From Megaleporinus macrocephalus (taxonomy: Eukaryota; Chordata; Actinopteri; Characiformes; Anostomidae), in NCBI GenBank assembly GCA_021613375.1, contig CM038718.1, positions 42,490,712-42,554,711 of the forward strand: 64,000 bases of DNA, written 5' to 3'. The notes below the pieces were generated by a model. That model ran no database searches, was not told the DNA's origin, and worked only from the letters and a program-made list of their open reading frames with translations. A program made the position numbers and the translations under genes. Below are positions 22,846 through 34,205 of this stretch, piece by piece; position 1 is the first letter of the stretch; each line of letters begins with the position of its first letter.

Positions 22846-24459
22846 CAGTGGTGGAAGCGAGGAGGATGGATAGGTACGTCACAACATCAGCACCTAACAG
22901 CAGCAGAACAGGTGCAATGATAGGTCAGAGTAATGGACGAATGAACAAGTGATGTAGGAACATAAGCTGTCCATAAGCTTCTCTAGGCATGCTGGGATTC
23001 AGGAATTATGTGAATACATCGACACTTGGCTTACATTTAAGAGACTTTGTTGAGTTTGAAGACTGATTTTCTCAATGTTCCAGGCTGTTTTATAAATCCG
23101 CCTGGCATATCACATTCCCAAAGGCCGGACACTTCGGCTCCCGCCCCAAAGATCTCATATCAAGCATGTTCACCAGCGGAGGAACAGCTGAATGGGAAAG
23201 AATGAGGCACCAGTGAAATCCAGTTACATAATAAACCGGTGTAACTGCTCAGGAACCTCTCAAATTGGCTCGTCTCGGCCCGGCACTGCCAGAGGCATTG
23301 CCTAACGACCGGGAGCAGCCAGGACTTTCTGAGGTCTGCTGGAGAGTTAAGGAGGGTGTAGAGTAGATTGAGGAGTTTTGAACAGAGTGAACTTTACGGA
23401 GACAATGGGACTATTGATGATATCAAATGACTTAGGGATATTTGAGGATCTGCTTGGACTGACTTTCAGGCCTTCACTGGGCCGGACTAATTCAGCAATT
23501 GGAACATCACTGGAACAAATTGCTTGCGTGTGGGCTGCTGGATACTTTGGGGACATTTTGGAAAGTTGTATTTGGACACAACCTTGGTGCCAAACAGGGT
23601 TCTTTGGAGCTTTTGTTGCCCAGTTGCTCAGTGGACAGTTTTATGAGATGTGTGAACTTTGAAGAACCTCTGTATGATGTAAAAGTTCTGTTACCATTGA
23701 TGTTTCTTGGTTTTCACCAATTGCATTACTTTGTGTGGAACTAAAAAAGGTTCCAGAAGTGGTTCTCTGCAGAGCTTTCCACTGAAAGGTTCTTCAGGAA
23801 TACATCAAGAACCTTTCTGGCACCTTTATGTTTCACTGTACAAGATCCATATCGATTTTGCATGTATATATTCCAGGAATTTCAAGTTCATGTCCATGTT
23901 TGTCAGCGTTTCTTTTGGAGATGGCTGATGGACTTTGTGCACGTTGTGCAGCACATGCTGCAGTTTTATAGGACACACAGGAGATGCTGGAGAGAGAGAG
24001 TGGGAGAGTTCTGGATCAAGCCACCAGTGGAAAGAGGTGGGAGGCTTAGCGACAAGCAAACAACCTTCCAAAGCAAGCACACACTGGGCGTCCCGTCAGT
24101 GCTCAGCTGCCGATTGGTCCGAGTCTGGAACAGATAGTCGTAGATATGGGAAAACAGGGAGCGGTCCCAGTGAGGCTGCAGATGGAAAACATGCTAAACA
24201 GTGTTCCAGTGTTGGAGAACTTCTTAGGAGCATGTAGAATGCTTTAGCAGTGGTCCTGTTCACAACAAGCTACAGTAGATATTGTCAACCATGACCAAGA
24301 AATAAAGATACCATAGATTGTGAAACTCTGTTTACATTGTCACATTGTCAGTGCAGTGGTGTTTTATCCACACAGGGCCGGAGTGGCTGCAGGTCTTCAT
24401 TCCAGACCTTAAAAATTGAGAGTAATTCTACTAATTTTCAGTATTCGTCCACAATTGAG
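22846..24459. other. Mostly ordinary-complexity DNA, no gene seen
   Basis: Open frames of 73-100 codons at 23378-24237 overlap in different frames. The segment 23655-23830 has AAGGTTCCAGAAGTGGTTCT and AGGTTCTTCAGGAATACATC, typical of a dispersed fish repeat. 23080-23330 is GC-balanced and may be conserved non-coding DNA. Confidence 0.4.
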
Positions 24460-24612
24460 TATTTGAGGTGTAAACAGAGAGTGAGTTTGGCATGAAGTGG
24501 TTCAAATGTTGTTTACAGTGGTGGTGATGGGATTCACCAGCCTGCAAACCAGGGTTCACAATGTCTGCAAAACAAATTTGCTTACTATTTACTATGGAAA
24601 CCACCAGTGAAC
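24460..24612 (+). repeat. Dispersed repeat family B, short fragment
   Basis: Contains TTTGAGGTGTAAACAGAGA, GAGTTTGGCATGAAGTGG and ACCAGTGAACCTACACC, the left part of family B. Confidence 0.6.
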
Positions 24613-24890
24613 CTACACCCCAGCCAACACACCCACAAAAATTTGGCCATTGGCTCTATATGGGCCCTGTGTGTGTTTTTGCCCATGTGGGCCACAAAAG
24701 TGGCAAGTGGGTACCGTGTGAACAGTCATCCACTGGCCCCACAGTCAAAACAGAAACCATTTTTAACTTGCTGGGACCACAAATGTAGCCTAACTGGGCC
24801 CCATGACAGTGATCCAAATGGAGCCCACAACTGTAACCCAAATGAGGCCCACAAACTGACCCAACCATATCCGACGCCTGTAGCCCAACT
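24613..24890. repeat. Repeat rich in GGGCCC/CCCAACTGGG motifs, left part
   Basis: Contains ATATGGGCCC, CATGTGGGCCACAAA, AACTGGGCCCCATGAC and GAGGCCCACAAACTGACCCA. Similar motif use resumes at 25600-25830 after the LINE fragment, suggesting that one repeat was split by an insertion. Confidence 0.45.
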
Positions 24891-24902
24891 CTTCTACAGC
24901 AT

Positions 24903-25226
24903 TGTCTGCCGGGGGGCGGCATCACGACTGCAGATAGGAAGAAACTGGACAAGCTGATCAGGAAGGCAAGTTCTGTTCTGGATTGTGCGTTGAACCCAGT
25001 GGAGGTAGTTGGGGAGAGGAGGATGTTGACCAAGCTGGCATCCATAATGAAGAACATCTCTCACCCACTACAAGAAACAGTTACAGCTCTGGCCAGCACC
25101 TTCAGTGACAGGCTCCTCCACCTGCGGGGTTTTAAGGAGAGATACCAGAGCTCTTTTCTCCCTACTGCTGTTAGGCTGTACAACCAGCACCTCCCAAAGC
25201 AAAGCATCAGGCACTTATTACTGTAG
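24903..25226 (+). pseudogene. Non-LTR retrotransposon (Rex1/L2/CR1-type), C-terminal fragment
   Basis: One open frame from about 24903 to the TAG at 25224 reads ADRKKLDKLIRKASSVLD..., then VGERRMLTKLASIMKN, ISHPLQETVTALASTFSDRL and ERYQSSFLPTAVRLYNQH. This is the stretch that ends the reverse-transcriptase ORF of fish CR1/L2/Rex1-like LINEs, where 'SHPL.ETV', 'ERYRRSFLPTAVRLYN' and a nearby stop are typical. Only the last 100 or so residues are present, with no endonuclease or catalytic RT motifs, so it is a dead 5'-truncated copy. Family recognised from memory. Confidence 0.65.
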
Positions 25227-25239
25227 CACAATATACAGA

Positions 25240-25242
<3 letters not shown>

Positions 25243-25316
<74 letters not shown>
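25243..25316. repeat. (AT)n microsatellite in LINE 3' region
   Basis: About 37 AT repeats starting 17 bp after the LINE stop codon. Sequence after it (to about 25440) may be LINE 3' UTR ending in ATTAAATTAGATTAGATG. Confidence 0.95.
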
Positions 25317-25318
<2 letters not shown>

Positions 25319-25599
25319 TGCTGTACCTTATCACCTGAATACATTGTGTATTTTGACTGCCAACATTACTATAACTATATCTCAGTATTTATGGAGCTGG
25401 TATAAAAATTTGATTAAATTAGATTAGATGTCTAACCAGAAGTGCAAAATACATTATTATTTACATAAAGTACAAAACAGAAATGACTAACAATTTGAGG
25501 TTATTGTGCATGTGATGGTATATAAATATATAGAATGTAGGTGTACACAGAATGTGAGATAAGGGGGGTGGTATATAAAAGAGAATATAAATTAGCTGA

Positions 25600-25830
25600 G
25601 GCCCAAATTTCTGACCCAACTGGGGTGCAAAGTTTTAACCCAACTGGGGCACAAAATTATAATCCAATCTTTGTTTCCCAGTTGGGTTGGAACTTGTGTC
25701 TAACCCAACTGGGACACAAGATTATAGCCCATCTGAGGGCCAAATTTCGAACCCAACTGGGGCATGAAGTTATAACCCAACTGGGGTCCAAAGTTATAAT
25801 GCATCAATGATCCACCAATCAAAAAGTCAC
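25600..25830. repeat. CCCAACTGGG tandem-like repeat, right part
   Basis: About nine degenerate units of AACCCAACTGGGGyrCAAAG, one of them inverted (CAGTTGGGTTGGAACTTGTG). Probably the other half of the element interrupted at 24890. Confidence 0.6.
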
Positions 25831-26596
25831 TACAAGCTCATGTAAAACCCATACAACCCAGATAAAAGCATATGGAGCCCGCATGGACGTGTCTTCTGAG
25901 TGCTTGTATGTTAATTGTAATAAATGATGGAGCTACATCTGAAAAAACATTGGGCCAAAACTTTCCCAGAACTGTCATAAAGCATTTCGGCACCAGGCAG
26001 TGATTGTGTGACCATTTCTACGAGGGAGCTTTCAGATGTCTGGTTACTATCATCTGTGAACATTCGTCACTCACATCATAAACAGTAATTCTGTGATGAT
26101 TGGCTGTGGTTTATGTGTGTATGAGTGTTAAGCAGACAATATTAGCATTAAATAGCGCATAGCATCTCCAGGCCAAACCTTTGATAGCACTAATCTGCAT
26201 GTAGCACTGCTGAGTGGAGTAGATCAGTGTGAACCGCTGCACCTGTCAGAGCTGACATCAGCGACAACTTGCCTCCAAACGCTTCAGCATCTGAGAAGTT
26301 CTGTACATCCCTCTGAACCTGGTAGCGCTAACTGCCCTCCCCGACAGTCCACACAGCTGTGGTTCCGCAACGGCCCAGCTCAGCACATCTGGGAGCCATC
26401 CGGGTCCCGAAACCCAAACAGATGGAACACATCGAGAACATCAGTGGAACCGATAGGGTGGGTGTGCCAGATGGCATTAGCTGTGGGCTTTAAGAGTCCG
26501 GCAGAGGTGAGGGAGGGCTCGCTGGGTAGCTTAGGGTCAGGCATGAAAGCGATCCTTGCATTCCAGTGATGTCATAGGGAGGCTTCATGTCAGGCT

Positions 26597-26598
<2 letters not shown>
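25831..26598. other. Family B trace, then ordinary-complexity DNA
   Basis: 25960-26080 retains a weak family B trace (CAGATGTCTGGTTACTATCA, TCTGTGAACA). 26230-26580 is GC-balanced, non-repetitive and without a supported exon; possible conserved non-coding DNA. Confidence 0.4.

Positions 26599-26669
<71 letters not shown>
26599..26669. repeat. (TG)n microsatellite
   Basis: About 35 uninterrupted TG repeats. Confidence 0.97.
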
Positions 26670-26672
<3 letters not shown>

Positions 26673-26760
26673 TTTTTGTTCTGATTTTGTTTGGAAACAA
26701 GAAGACAACAGAAGTAACCTACAAACAACATGTTCTAGCCTTTCTTATATATGAACACAG

Positions 26761-27568
26761 GGCTGTGCAGAAGTATTTGCCCCCTTTCCAGTTCCTTCCA
26801 TGTCTTTTTTTTTTTTGTCACACTAAACCATCAAATTACTGTTAATGTTTATCAAATTCAATTGACTATCAGGTTCAGTTTCACTACCAACATCCAGACA
26901 TGACCACTGCCAGACCTGCTGCACCTAAACATCACTTAAGTAGAACCTGTATGGTCATGTGGAGCAGCTAGAAGGTCTCAAACAGCAGAACATGATGCCT
27001 CATTCTAAAGAGATTCAGATACAGATGCAGAACAGAGTCACTGAACTCTTCAATCTGGAAAGGGTTACAAAGCCATTGCTGAGATTCTGGGACTTCAGCG
27101 AACTACAGTGAGAACTGTTATCCACAAATGCATAGGAGTGACCGGCCCAGAAAACTTCACCAAGAGCACATCAACGACTCATCCAGGAGATCACAAAAGA
27201 ACCCTAAAGAACATCTAAAGACCTGCAGACCTCACTCACCTTAGTTAAGATCAATGTACTCAATTCCAGTATAGGAAATTCATTGGATGCTCAATGGAAG
27301 AAACACAAACCCACTGCTGACCAAAAGGGCCACAAAGGTTTGTCTCAAACTCGCCAAAACAATATCAACATAGTTGATAAAAGACGACTTCTGAGGGAAA
27401 ATATTCTGTGGACTGATGAGTCAAAGGTGGAACTTATTTGGAAGACATGCATTCCTTTACATAAGAACATCATACCAACAGAGAAACATGGTGGTGGTAG
27501 AGTGATGTTCTGAGCCTGCTTTGCTTTTGCAAAGTTCCATCATGGTTACTGATGGAAACATGAATTCT

Positions 27569-27602
<34 letters not shown>

Positions 27603-28060
27603 ACCTGAAGCTCAGGCCCAGTTGTCTTATGCAGTAGGATGATAATCTGAAGTCCACAAGCAGGTCCACATCTGAAAAACGAATTAAATGAAGGTTCTGG
27701 AGTGTCTATGTAGAAGTCCTGCCCTGAGTCCTATTGCGATGCTCTGGTGTGACCCTAAATAGGAAGTTCATGCTGGAAAAGCTTCCAATATATTTGATTT
27801 AAAACAAGTCGCAAAAAATCATCCACAGTGACGTGAAAGTAAAATATTTAATTGCAGTTGTTACTACCGAGAGTGGCACTGCCAGTTATTTAAGGGTAGT
27901 TACTGTTTCACTGGGCAATACGGGTTTAGAATACCTTCAATAAATATAGTGATCATTCAAGTACTTGACTTTGTGTTTGTGTTTCTTGAGCTTATATTTA
28001 AATTAGTTGCTGATCTGCAGCATTTAAATGAGACAAATGATCAAAAATAGAGACACATAC
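26761..28060 (+). mobile_element. Decayed Tc1/mariner element
   Basis: The left end reads GGCTGTGCAGAAGTATTTGC followed by a C run, a terminus I recall from a fish Tc1-like family. About 28008-28045 (CATTTAAATGAGACAAA) resembles the sequence just inside the right terminus. Transposase remnants lie between. A (TC)n microsatellite (27571-27600) has grown inside the coding part. The exact right terminus is not clear. Confidence 0.65.
27040..27540 (+). pseudogene. Tc1/mariner-like transposase, frame-broken
   Basis: The 27283-27513 frame has AQWKKHKPTADQKGHKGL, then ENILWTDESKVELI with the W-T/S-D-E-S signature around the first catalytic aspartate, then HGGGRVMF (normally GGGSVMVWG) before a stop. 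Upstream, 27040-27130 resembles the N-terminal helix-turn-helix part but in other frames. The second Asp and final Glu/Asp of the triad cannot be followed past the (TC)n expansion. It is not functional. Confidence 0.7.
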
Positions 28061-28650
28061 ATAGAGACACATACATGATACATATACGTCTTTACAAACA
28101 GGACTGTGTAAAAGTCAGAAACCCATCAAGACATCAGCGGCCAAACCTCCAAAGTTCAGCCTTAAAGTCATTAAACACTGAACAAAACATGAAAAAACGA
28201 CTTGAAATATGAAATATTTGATAATATATTAGAAACGTGGAGGTTTTCCACCTCATTCACGAGCTAAAACCTCCTCAGCTTTTCACACACAGTTTGGATC
28301 TCCGTTCCTAAGTATTCAAGTGCCAATAAGATCTAATTTGCTCCTCATGGAAAGGACAACTGCAGGCTCTCCACTGTGGAGAAGCGAGAGGAGCATGTGG
28401 AGTTTGTCCTCCTCATACAGGAGCTGAAACTGTATGAGCTCTTTCACTCAGCTGAGGTTGAGCTGCTTTTGGAGACGGAGCTCCAATAAACGACACACCA
28501 AACAAACAGACAGTGTCTATGAGTCTAAATAAGATCTGACGGACATACGGAGACACTGGACTACTGTCCACTCTGGAAAAATGAAAGTAGAGCGAAGATC
28601 TTCATCCTTTCGTTCTGAAGCTGAACTTCTTCCACTTTTAACTGGAGGTT
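28061..28650. other. Diverged dispersed-repeat-like DNA
   Basis: Begins near GGACTGTGTAAAAGTCAGA (about 28102), which resembles the end of a widespread fish repeat. No coding content and no matching second terminus found. Confidence 0.35.
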
Positions 28651-28985
28651 TGTAGGACAGTTTGTGCTGCTGTTAGAGATTCTGATTGTTTCTATGTGCA
28701 GGATAACACGGTTGTCGCCATACCAACAGCAGATATCTGCAGTGAGTGTGAATTAAACCAATTTCACATTTTTTTCAGTTCAGTTCAGTTTTTCTGTTCA
28801 GTATTTGTTCAGTTTGAGCTGCTGTTAGAGATTCTGATTGTTTCTATGTGCAGTATAACACCATCAGCTCGGTTGTCGCCATGCCAACACCAGATATCTG
28901 CAGTGAGTGTGAATAAAACCACACAATTTTTTTTCAATTCAGTTCAGTTTTTCAGTTCAGTATATGTTCAGTATACAAGATAGTA
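28651..28985 (+). repeat. Two tandem copies of a 150-165-bp unit
   Basis: GCTGCTGTTAGAGATTCTGA recurs at about 28667 and 28819, each followed by CAGATATCTGCAGTGAGTGT and a TTCAGTTCAGTTTTTC run. The open frame at 28696-28983 is the translation of this duplication. Confidence 0.8.
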
Positions 28986-29764
28986 TCAGTTATACATGCT
29001 TGGAATACCTGGAAGTAAATATTTGGATATATACTCAGTACATTAGGACCCTAGGAAAGACCTCACGTCCTTACTTTGTATAGACAACAAGTGCATGTGT
29101 GTGCACACCACTTTCAGGTTAATGTAAAGCTAAAGGAGTGTCTCCCGTTTCCCTGGAGGGGGTAGCACTAATTAGTGGATTTGCGTGCCAGCAGTGTTCA
29201 GTCCATGCAGCACTGGTCTCCTGCATGAACCTGTAACCCAGTGGAATCCATACTGTCTGTTTGATGTAGATGTTATTTTAAAGAAGTCCACTGACGGAGC
29301 AGATACCTGTTAAAGGCTTCGCTCAGGTGTGTTTAGCTCCAGGCCCAGAAGCCAGTGGTTTGATCTGAAGCCTAATGTGGAGGGACAGCTCTTAAAGCAG
29401 GAGCGGTTGGAGTGGAAAACATGCCCAGCTAATGAGGAATGACACCAAGAGCTGGGGGCAGTGATGGGGCTATTTGGACATGCGGGTGTTGCTCCTAATC
29501 CCCCTCACTCTCGGCTTTCCCTAAGAAGGGCAGCATGAAGGAATGAAAGCCTGGCATTCACTGCAGCCCCACGCTTCCCTGTCCTGCTCTGAAAAAGTGT
29601 CTGGAATTCCACGCTACACTCCGCTCATACACCGCTTATAGTCTGCAGCTTTGCAGACTATAAGCCTTTGATGTGACTGTCAACACATAAACCATGTAAC
29701 TAGTGTTTAGCACTGAGACACACTTTATCCTCATCAGACAAAGTGTTTTTAATCAGTCATTATA
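28986..29764. other. Ordinary-complexity DNA, no gene seen
   Basis: 29120-29620 is non-repetitive, GC-balanced and lacks long open frames, so it is a candidate conserved non-coding island. A strong hairpin lies at 29635-29664 (separate entry). Confidence 0.4.
29635..29664. other. Perfect 13-bp hairpin with 4-nt loop
   Basis: CTTATAGTCTGCA (29635-29647), loop GCTT, then its exact complement TGCAGACTATAAG (29652-29664). It stands in otherwise non-repetitive sequence. Function unknown; it could be a structured RNA element, a cruciform site or a relic of a small inverted duplication. Confidence 0.8.
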
Positions 29765-30480
29765 GCAGAAATACAGTATACAGTATATTACAGTACAGTA
29801 TAAAGTATACAGTATATTACAGTACCATATACATCATATAGTATACAATACAGAGTATACAGTATATTACAGTACAGTGTACATCATATAGTAAACAGTG
29901 TACAGTGATTACAGTATATTACAGTACAGTATAAACTATTACAGTACAGTATACATTATAAAGTATACAGTGTACAGTGATTACAGTATATTACAGTACA
30001 GTATAAACTATTACAGTACAGTATACATTATAAAGTATACAGTGTACAGTGATTACAGTATATTACAGTACATTATAAAGTATACAGTATATTATAGTAC
30101 AGTATATTACAGTACAGTATACATCATAAAGTATACAGTGTACAGTGATTACAGTATATTACAGTACATTATAAAGTATACAGTATATTATAGTACAGTA
30201 TATTACAGTACAGTATATTACAGTACAATACGCAATATACAGTATTATTACAGTATTAAGTAAATTATATTAAAGCATATTATAGTTATAGCATTATTAG
30301 TTGTAGTAGTTTGTATGGTTGTATTATATATTATAGTATATTATAGTTAAATACACAGTACACAGCAGACAGTACATTACAGTACAACACATTACAAAGA
30401 CATATTACAGTACAACATACAATACACAGTATATTACAGTACAGTTGAAAGTATACAGTATATGTATACAGTGTACAATG
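29765..30480. repeat. AT-rich minisatellite (ACAGTATATTACAGT-like)
   Basis: Short blocks ACAGTATA and ATTACAGTAC alternate. A higher-order unit of about 73 bp (GTACAGTGATTACAGTATAT at about 29903, 29971 and 30045) is nearly identical across copies. Becomes degenerate after 30270. The 121-codon Tyr/Ser-rich open frame is repeat translation. Confidence 0.9.
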
Positions 30481-30849
30481 AATACACCATTATTTTGTTA
30501 ACTGTGGCAAATAGAAATAGATATTACTAGATATATATATACATATATTTTAACATATTTCAACATATTTCTCTCTTCTCTGTGTAACCTGTACACTTCT
30601 AATCTAATGACGGTCCTCTATGTAAACTGGACGGTCCTAATCTAATAAAGGCAGACGTCTCTCTAATATAACTCTCATGTTTTGTATCATATAAACATTT
30701 TAATATTTGTCTTTCTCTGAGACTTCAGGTTAATTCACTGTAGAAAGTTTGTTAACAAAACTTGTACATTAATCATGAAATATTCCAAACGTTTGCAAAT
30801 AACTGTATTTCCCTGATGTCTAAACAAAAACTTGTATTTCCATTTTTGT

Positions 30850-31010
30850 TGTTTTTCATTATTCAACATAATTTGAAAATGTGTGTAATTCTTTACATTG
30901 TCTGTAAATTTTATGAAGAATGGACCAGAAGAAATGACCTAAAATGACTTGGAGAGACGTCTGGTTCCATAGACTTACATTACCAGTAACGTTTGTTTTC
31001 TCTTCTCCTA
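30850..31010 (+). repeat. Dispersed repeat family C, copy 2
   Basis: Contains TTTATGAAGAATGGACCAGA, CTGGTTCCATAGACTTACAT and a TCTCCTATAAAGTT end shared with 31835-31985. 30481-30849 before it is AT-rich with nothing recognised. Confidence 0.55.
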
Positions 31011-31834
31011 TAAAGTTCTCACTTTAGGCATATGAGGTTCCTCGTCAATACTGACCAAAGTTGATCTACCAACTTTTTCTGTGATATGTGAGCGAGCATG
31101 GAGAACCATTTAAAGAACCGAATGTTAAGGTTCTATAAAGCCTGCAGTTTTGAGCCTGAAGAGTTCAGTGAATCCCAGGAATGTTCAGTGGGAGCCGTGT
31201 TTGTGTTTATATCTTTCATGGGACATGACACAGCAAGTGCAGATGAGGACACTGTCACACACGGAGCCAGAAAATAAGACAACAAACAACTCACGGGGGT
31301 TTAACCGGCTCTCACACACAGTCATGAGTTACCGTCACATCTCAGGCAATAAGCTGTCATCATATCTTTAATTAAATAATCTAATCAGGTCCAATGACTA
31401 CACAGTCACACGTCCTTAAAGCTAAGATAGATCATCTTTAATTTGATCCACATTCATTGTTTAACATTCAGGATCAATTAAACTTCCATCCACACTGCTA
31501 ACAGTTCAGCACGTGATGTAATTCGAATGTGTCGTAACCCAAATCTCAGAACCGACATCTGTGTGTCATTAGCGCTCGTACTGCTGTTTATCAATAAGCC
31601 ATTGTGGTAGTTCTGCTGGATGGCTGTTGGATGAAGAAGAGCCTCCGTCAGCGTCAACAACTAAGCCAGTTTAATAGCAGCGTTTTGGGTTGCCACCCAC
31701 TGTCAGTCAAGCAGGCCACCTAATGTGGAGACAACAGAAGAGCTGAGTCCAAACAGCCAGACAAGCGTGACGTTCTAGGCCTGCTGTCCAATGAAGTACA
31801 CATATTGCCATTTAGTTGATTTTTATTTTTCTGC
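31011..31834. other. Ordinary-complexity DNA, no gene seen
   Basis: No exon recognised. 31440-31760 is non-repetitive and could be conserved non-coding DNA. Confidence 0.4.
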
Positions 31835-31985
31835 ATCATTTGAACACAACAGCTGCCATTTACATTGTGTTAAAGCTTCACGATAAAGGGACCAATAGAA
31901 ATGCTCCAAAATAGCTTGGGAAAAATTCTGGTTCCATTGACTTACATTGAAAGTAGACAGTTTTAGCTCTCTCCTGTAAAGTTGC
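31835..31985 (+). repeat. Dispersed repeat family C, copy 3
   Basis: TTTGAACACAACAGCTGCCA, ATGCTCCAAAATAGCTTGG, TGGTTCCATTGACTTACATT and CTCTCCTGTAAAGTT match 34060-34205 closely. Confidence 0.7.
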
Positions 31986-32433
31986 TGTTTTTAAGATGCT
32001 TGTTTTTCTTTGGGTAGTGATGATATTCAACCCCGCTGACTATACAGTTCAAATTAACCACTGCGTTCTTCAAAAAACAACATAAACAACATAGAACATA
32101 AACAACGGACGCCAACCAATCATCAGCCCCCACTAAACCCACATTTTGCACATGCTTCGTGAACAGTCAGCTGCATTTGCAGGTAGAGACGCTGCTTTAA
32201 CTACTGTAGTAGAGTTTGTATGTATCAGTTTGTACTTAACACACTGTATGTAGTGGTGGTCTTCACACTAGACAATAGTGGTCAGCTGCCATTGGCCCCC
32301 ATGACTTGTGGACGCCAAATACAATACTGTTTCAAATACTATACATATATGCATGTTAGAGACTTACCTATTTTTTTTCCCAGAAGGCACTGCTTTATTC
32401 AAGTGAGAACTCCAGCGTGTGTGTGGGTTGCTG
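31986..32433. other. Ordinary-complexity DNA, no gene seen
   Basis: No repeat or exon recognised before the 31-bp array. Confidence 0.4.
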
Positions 32434-33630
32434 ACTTGTAGACCAATCAGAGGCTGCATTTCTGACTTGTGGACCAAGCAGAGACCACTTTCCTGATTTT
32501 TGACCAATCAGAGGCTGTGTTTTTGACATGTGAACAAATCAGAGACCACATTTGTGACTTGGGAACCAATCAGAAACTACATTTGTGACTTGTGAACCAG
32601 TCAGAGGCCACATTTGTGACTTGTGGACCAAATAGAGTTTGTGTTCCTGGCTGTGTTCCTGACTTGTGGACCAATCAGAGACCGCATTCCTGACTTGTGG
32701 ACCAATCAGAGGTTGTATTCCTGACGTGTGGACCACTCAGAGGTTGTGTTCCTGACGTGTGGACCAATCAGAGATTGTGTTCCTGACGTGTGGACCAACC
32801 AGATGTTGTGTTTCTGACTTGTGAACCAATCAGAGACCACATTCCTGACTTGTGGACCAATCAGAGGTTGTGTTCCTGACTTGTCGACCAACCAGATGTT
32901 GTGTTTCTTACTTGTGAACCAATCAGAGACCACATTCGTGATTTGTGAACCATTTAGAGGCAGTGTTCCTGACTTGTGGACCAATCAGAGACCACATTCC
33001 TGACTTACGAACCAAACAGAGACCACTTTCCTGACTTGTGGACCAATCAGAGGTTGTGTTCCTGACTTGTCGACCAACCAGATGTTGTGTTTCTTACCTG
33101 TGAACCAATCAGAGACCACATTTGTGACTTGTGGACCAACCAGAGGCAGTGTTCTTGACTTGTTGACCAATCAGAGACCACATTCCTGCCTTACGGACCA
33201 AACAGAGACCACGTTCCTGACTTGTGAACCAATCAGAGGCTGTGTTCCTGACTTGTGGACCAACCAGAGGCTGTGTTTCTGACTTGTGGACCAATCAGAG
33301 ACCACATTCCTCAGTTATGGACCAAACAGATACCACATTCCTGACTTATGGACCAATCAGAGGCTGTGTTCCTGACTTGTGGACCAATCAGAGACCACAT
33401 TGCTGATTTGCGAACCAGACAGAGACCACATTCCTGACTTGTGGACCAATCAGAGGCTGTGTTCCTGACTTGTGGACCAATCAGAGGCTGTGTTCCTGAC
33501 TTGTGGACCAATCAGAGACCACATTCCTGATTTGTGGACCAATCAGAGACCACATTCCTGATTTGTGGACCAATCAGAGGCTGTGTTCCTGATACTTGTA
33601 GACCATTTAGAGACCACATTCCTGACTAAC
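32434..33630. repeat. 31-bp minisatellite carrying CCAAT boxes
   Basis: About 38 units of 31 bp, alternating mainly between TTGTGGACCAATCAGAGGCT and TTGTGGACCAATCAGAGACC beginnings followed by GTGTTCCTGAC or ACATTCCTGAC. By eye, 22 units hold a perfect CCAATCAG; others have CCAACCAG, CCAAACAG or CCACTCAG. At the right end CCAAT starts at 33446, 33477, 33508, 33539 and 33570, exactly 31 bp apart. Open frames on both strands are repeat translations. Confidence 0.95.
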
Positions 33631-33849
33631 TGGCCACTGTTTTTTAAAACTGTACGTGTCTGAAGAACCTTTAGAAAGTCCCACATGATGTAAATGTTCC
33701 AAACCAATTCAGCATTCTTCCTGAAACTGGGAACCATTTGGGAATCTTCATTCTGAAGAGTTGGGTCCATCCTGCACTGTTGTCGGATCACTTCTGGAGA
33801 AGGAGAGATCTGGGACAGTGGCATGTACAAACAATCCCACACATTCCAG
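33631..33849. other. Ordinary-complexity DNA, possibly repeat-derived
   Basis: Contains GAAGAACCTTTAGAAAG and GGAACCATTTGGGAATCTTC, reminiscent of the dispersed motif at 23655-23830. No exon. Confidence 0.35.
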
Positions 33850-33975
33850 ACGGGTTTCCTGAACATAGATTAAGACTGAATTACATGCTCAACGGCAGCT
33901 TCCCTCTGAAAATCCTCCTTTAGTCCGGAATGTAATTTGGGCCAGGACTAGACTTAAGCTTCCTGGGAAAGTTGT
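33850..33975. mobile_element. Short palindromic MITE
   Basis: The left end (GGGTTTCCTGAACATAGATT) pairs with the reverse complement of the right end (AGACTTAAGCTTCCTGGGAA) with mismatches. It resembles a common fish MITE whose two ends read 'GGATTAAGCCTAGTCC' in opposite directions. Non-coding. Confidence 0.5.
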
Positions 33976-34059
33976 CTGTAATGAGGAGAAGACTTCCTGC
34001 CCTTCCTGTATATATCATATCTATATATTGTCGATGTTCTAAAGAAAAACATGTATCAC

Positions 34060-34205
34060 CACATGATTTGAACACGACAGCTGCTGTTCACATTCCATAA
34101 AAATTCCATGATGAATAGATGAACAGAACTGCTCCGAAATAGCTTGGAAAATATTCCAATTGACTTACAATGAATGAAAAGGTAGTTCTTGTCATCTCCT
34201 GTAAA
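34060..34205 (+). repeat. Dispersed repeat family C, copy 4
   Basis: TTTGAACACGACAGCTGCTG, CATGATGAATAGATGAACAG, CTGCTCCGAAATAGCTTGG and ATCTCCTGTAAAGTTT match copy 3. Confidence 0.7.

Noticed and set aside
23378..24237. Series of 73-100-codon plus-strand frames
   Set aside because: They overlap in different frames and cover a dispersed repeat segment; no shared domain.
32434..33630. Possible CRISPR array because of regular short repeats
   Set aside because: Units are contiguous 31-bp tandem repeats with no unique spacers, and the context is vertebrate; the same holds for the other arrays.
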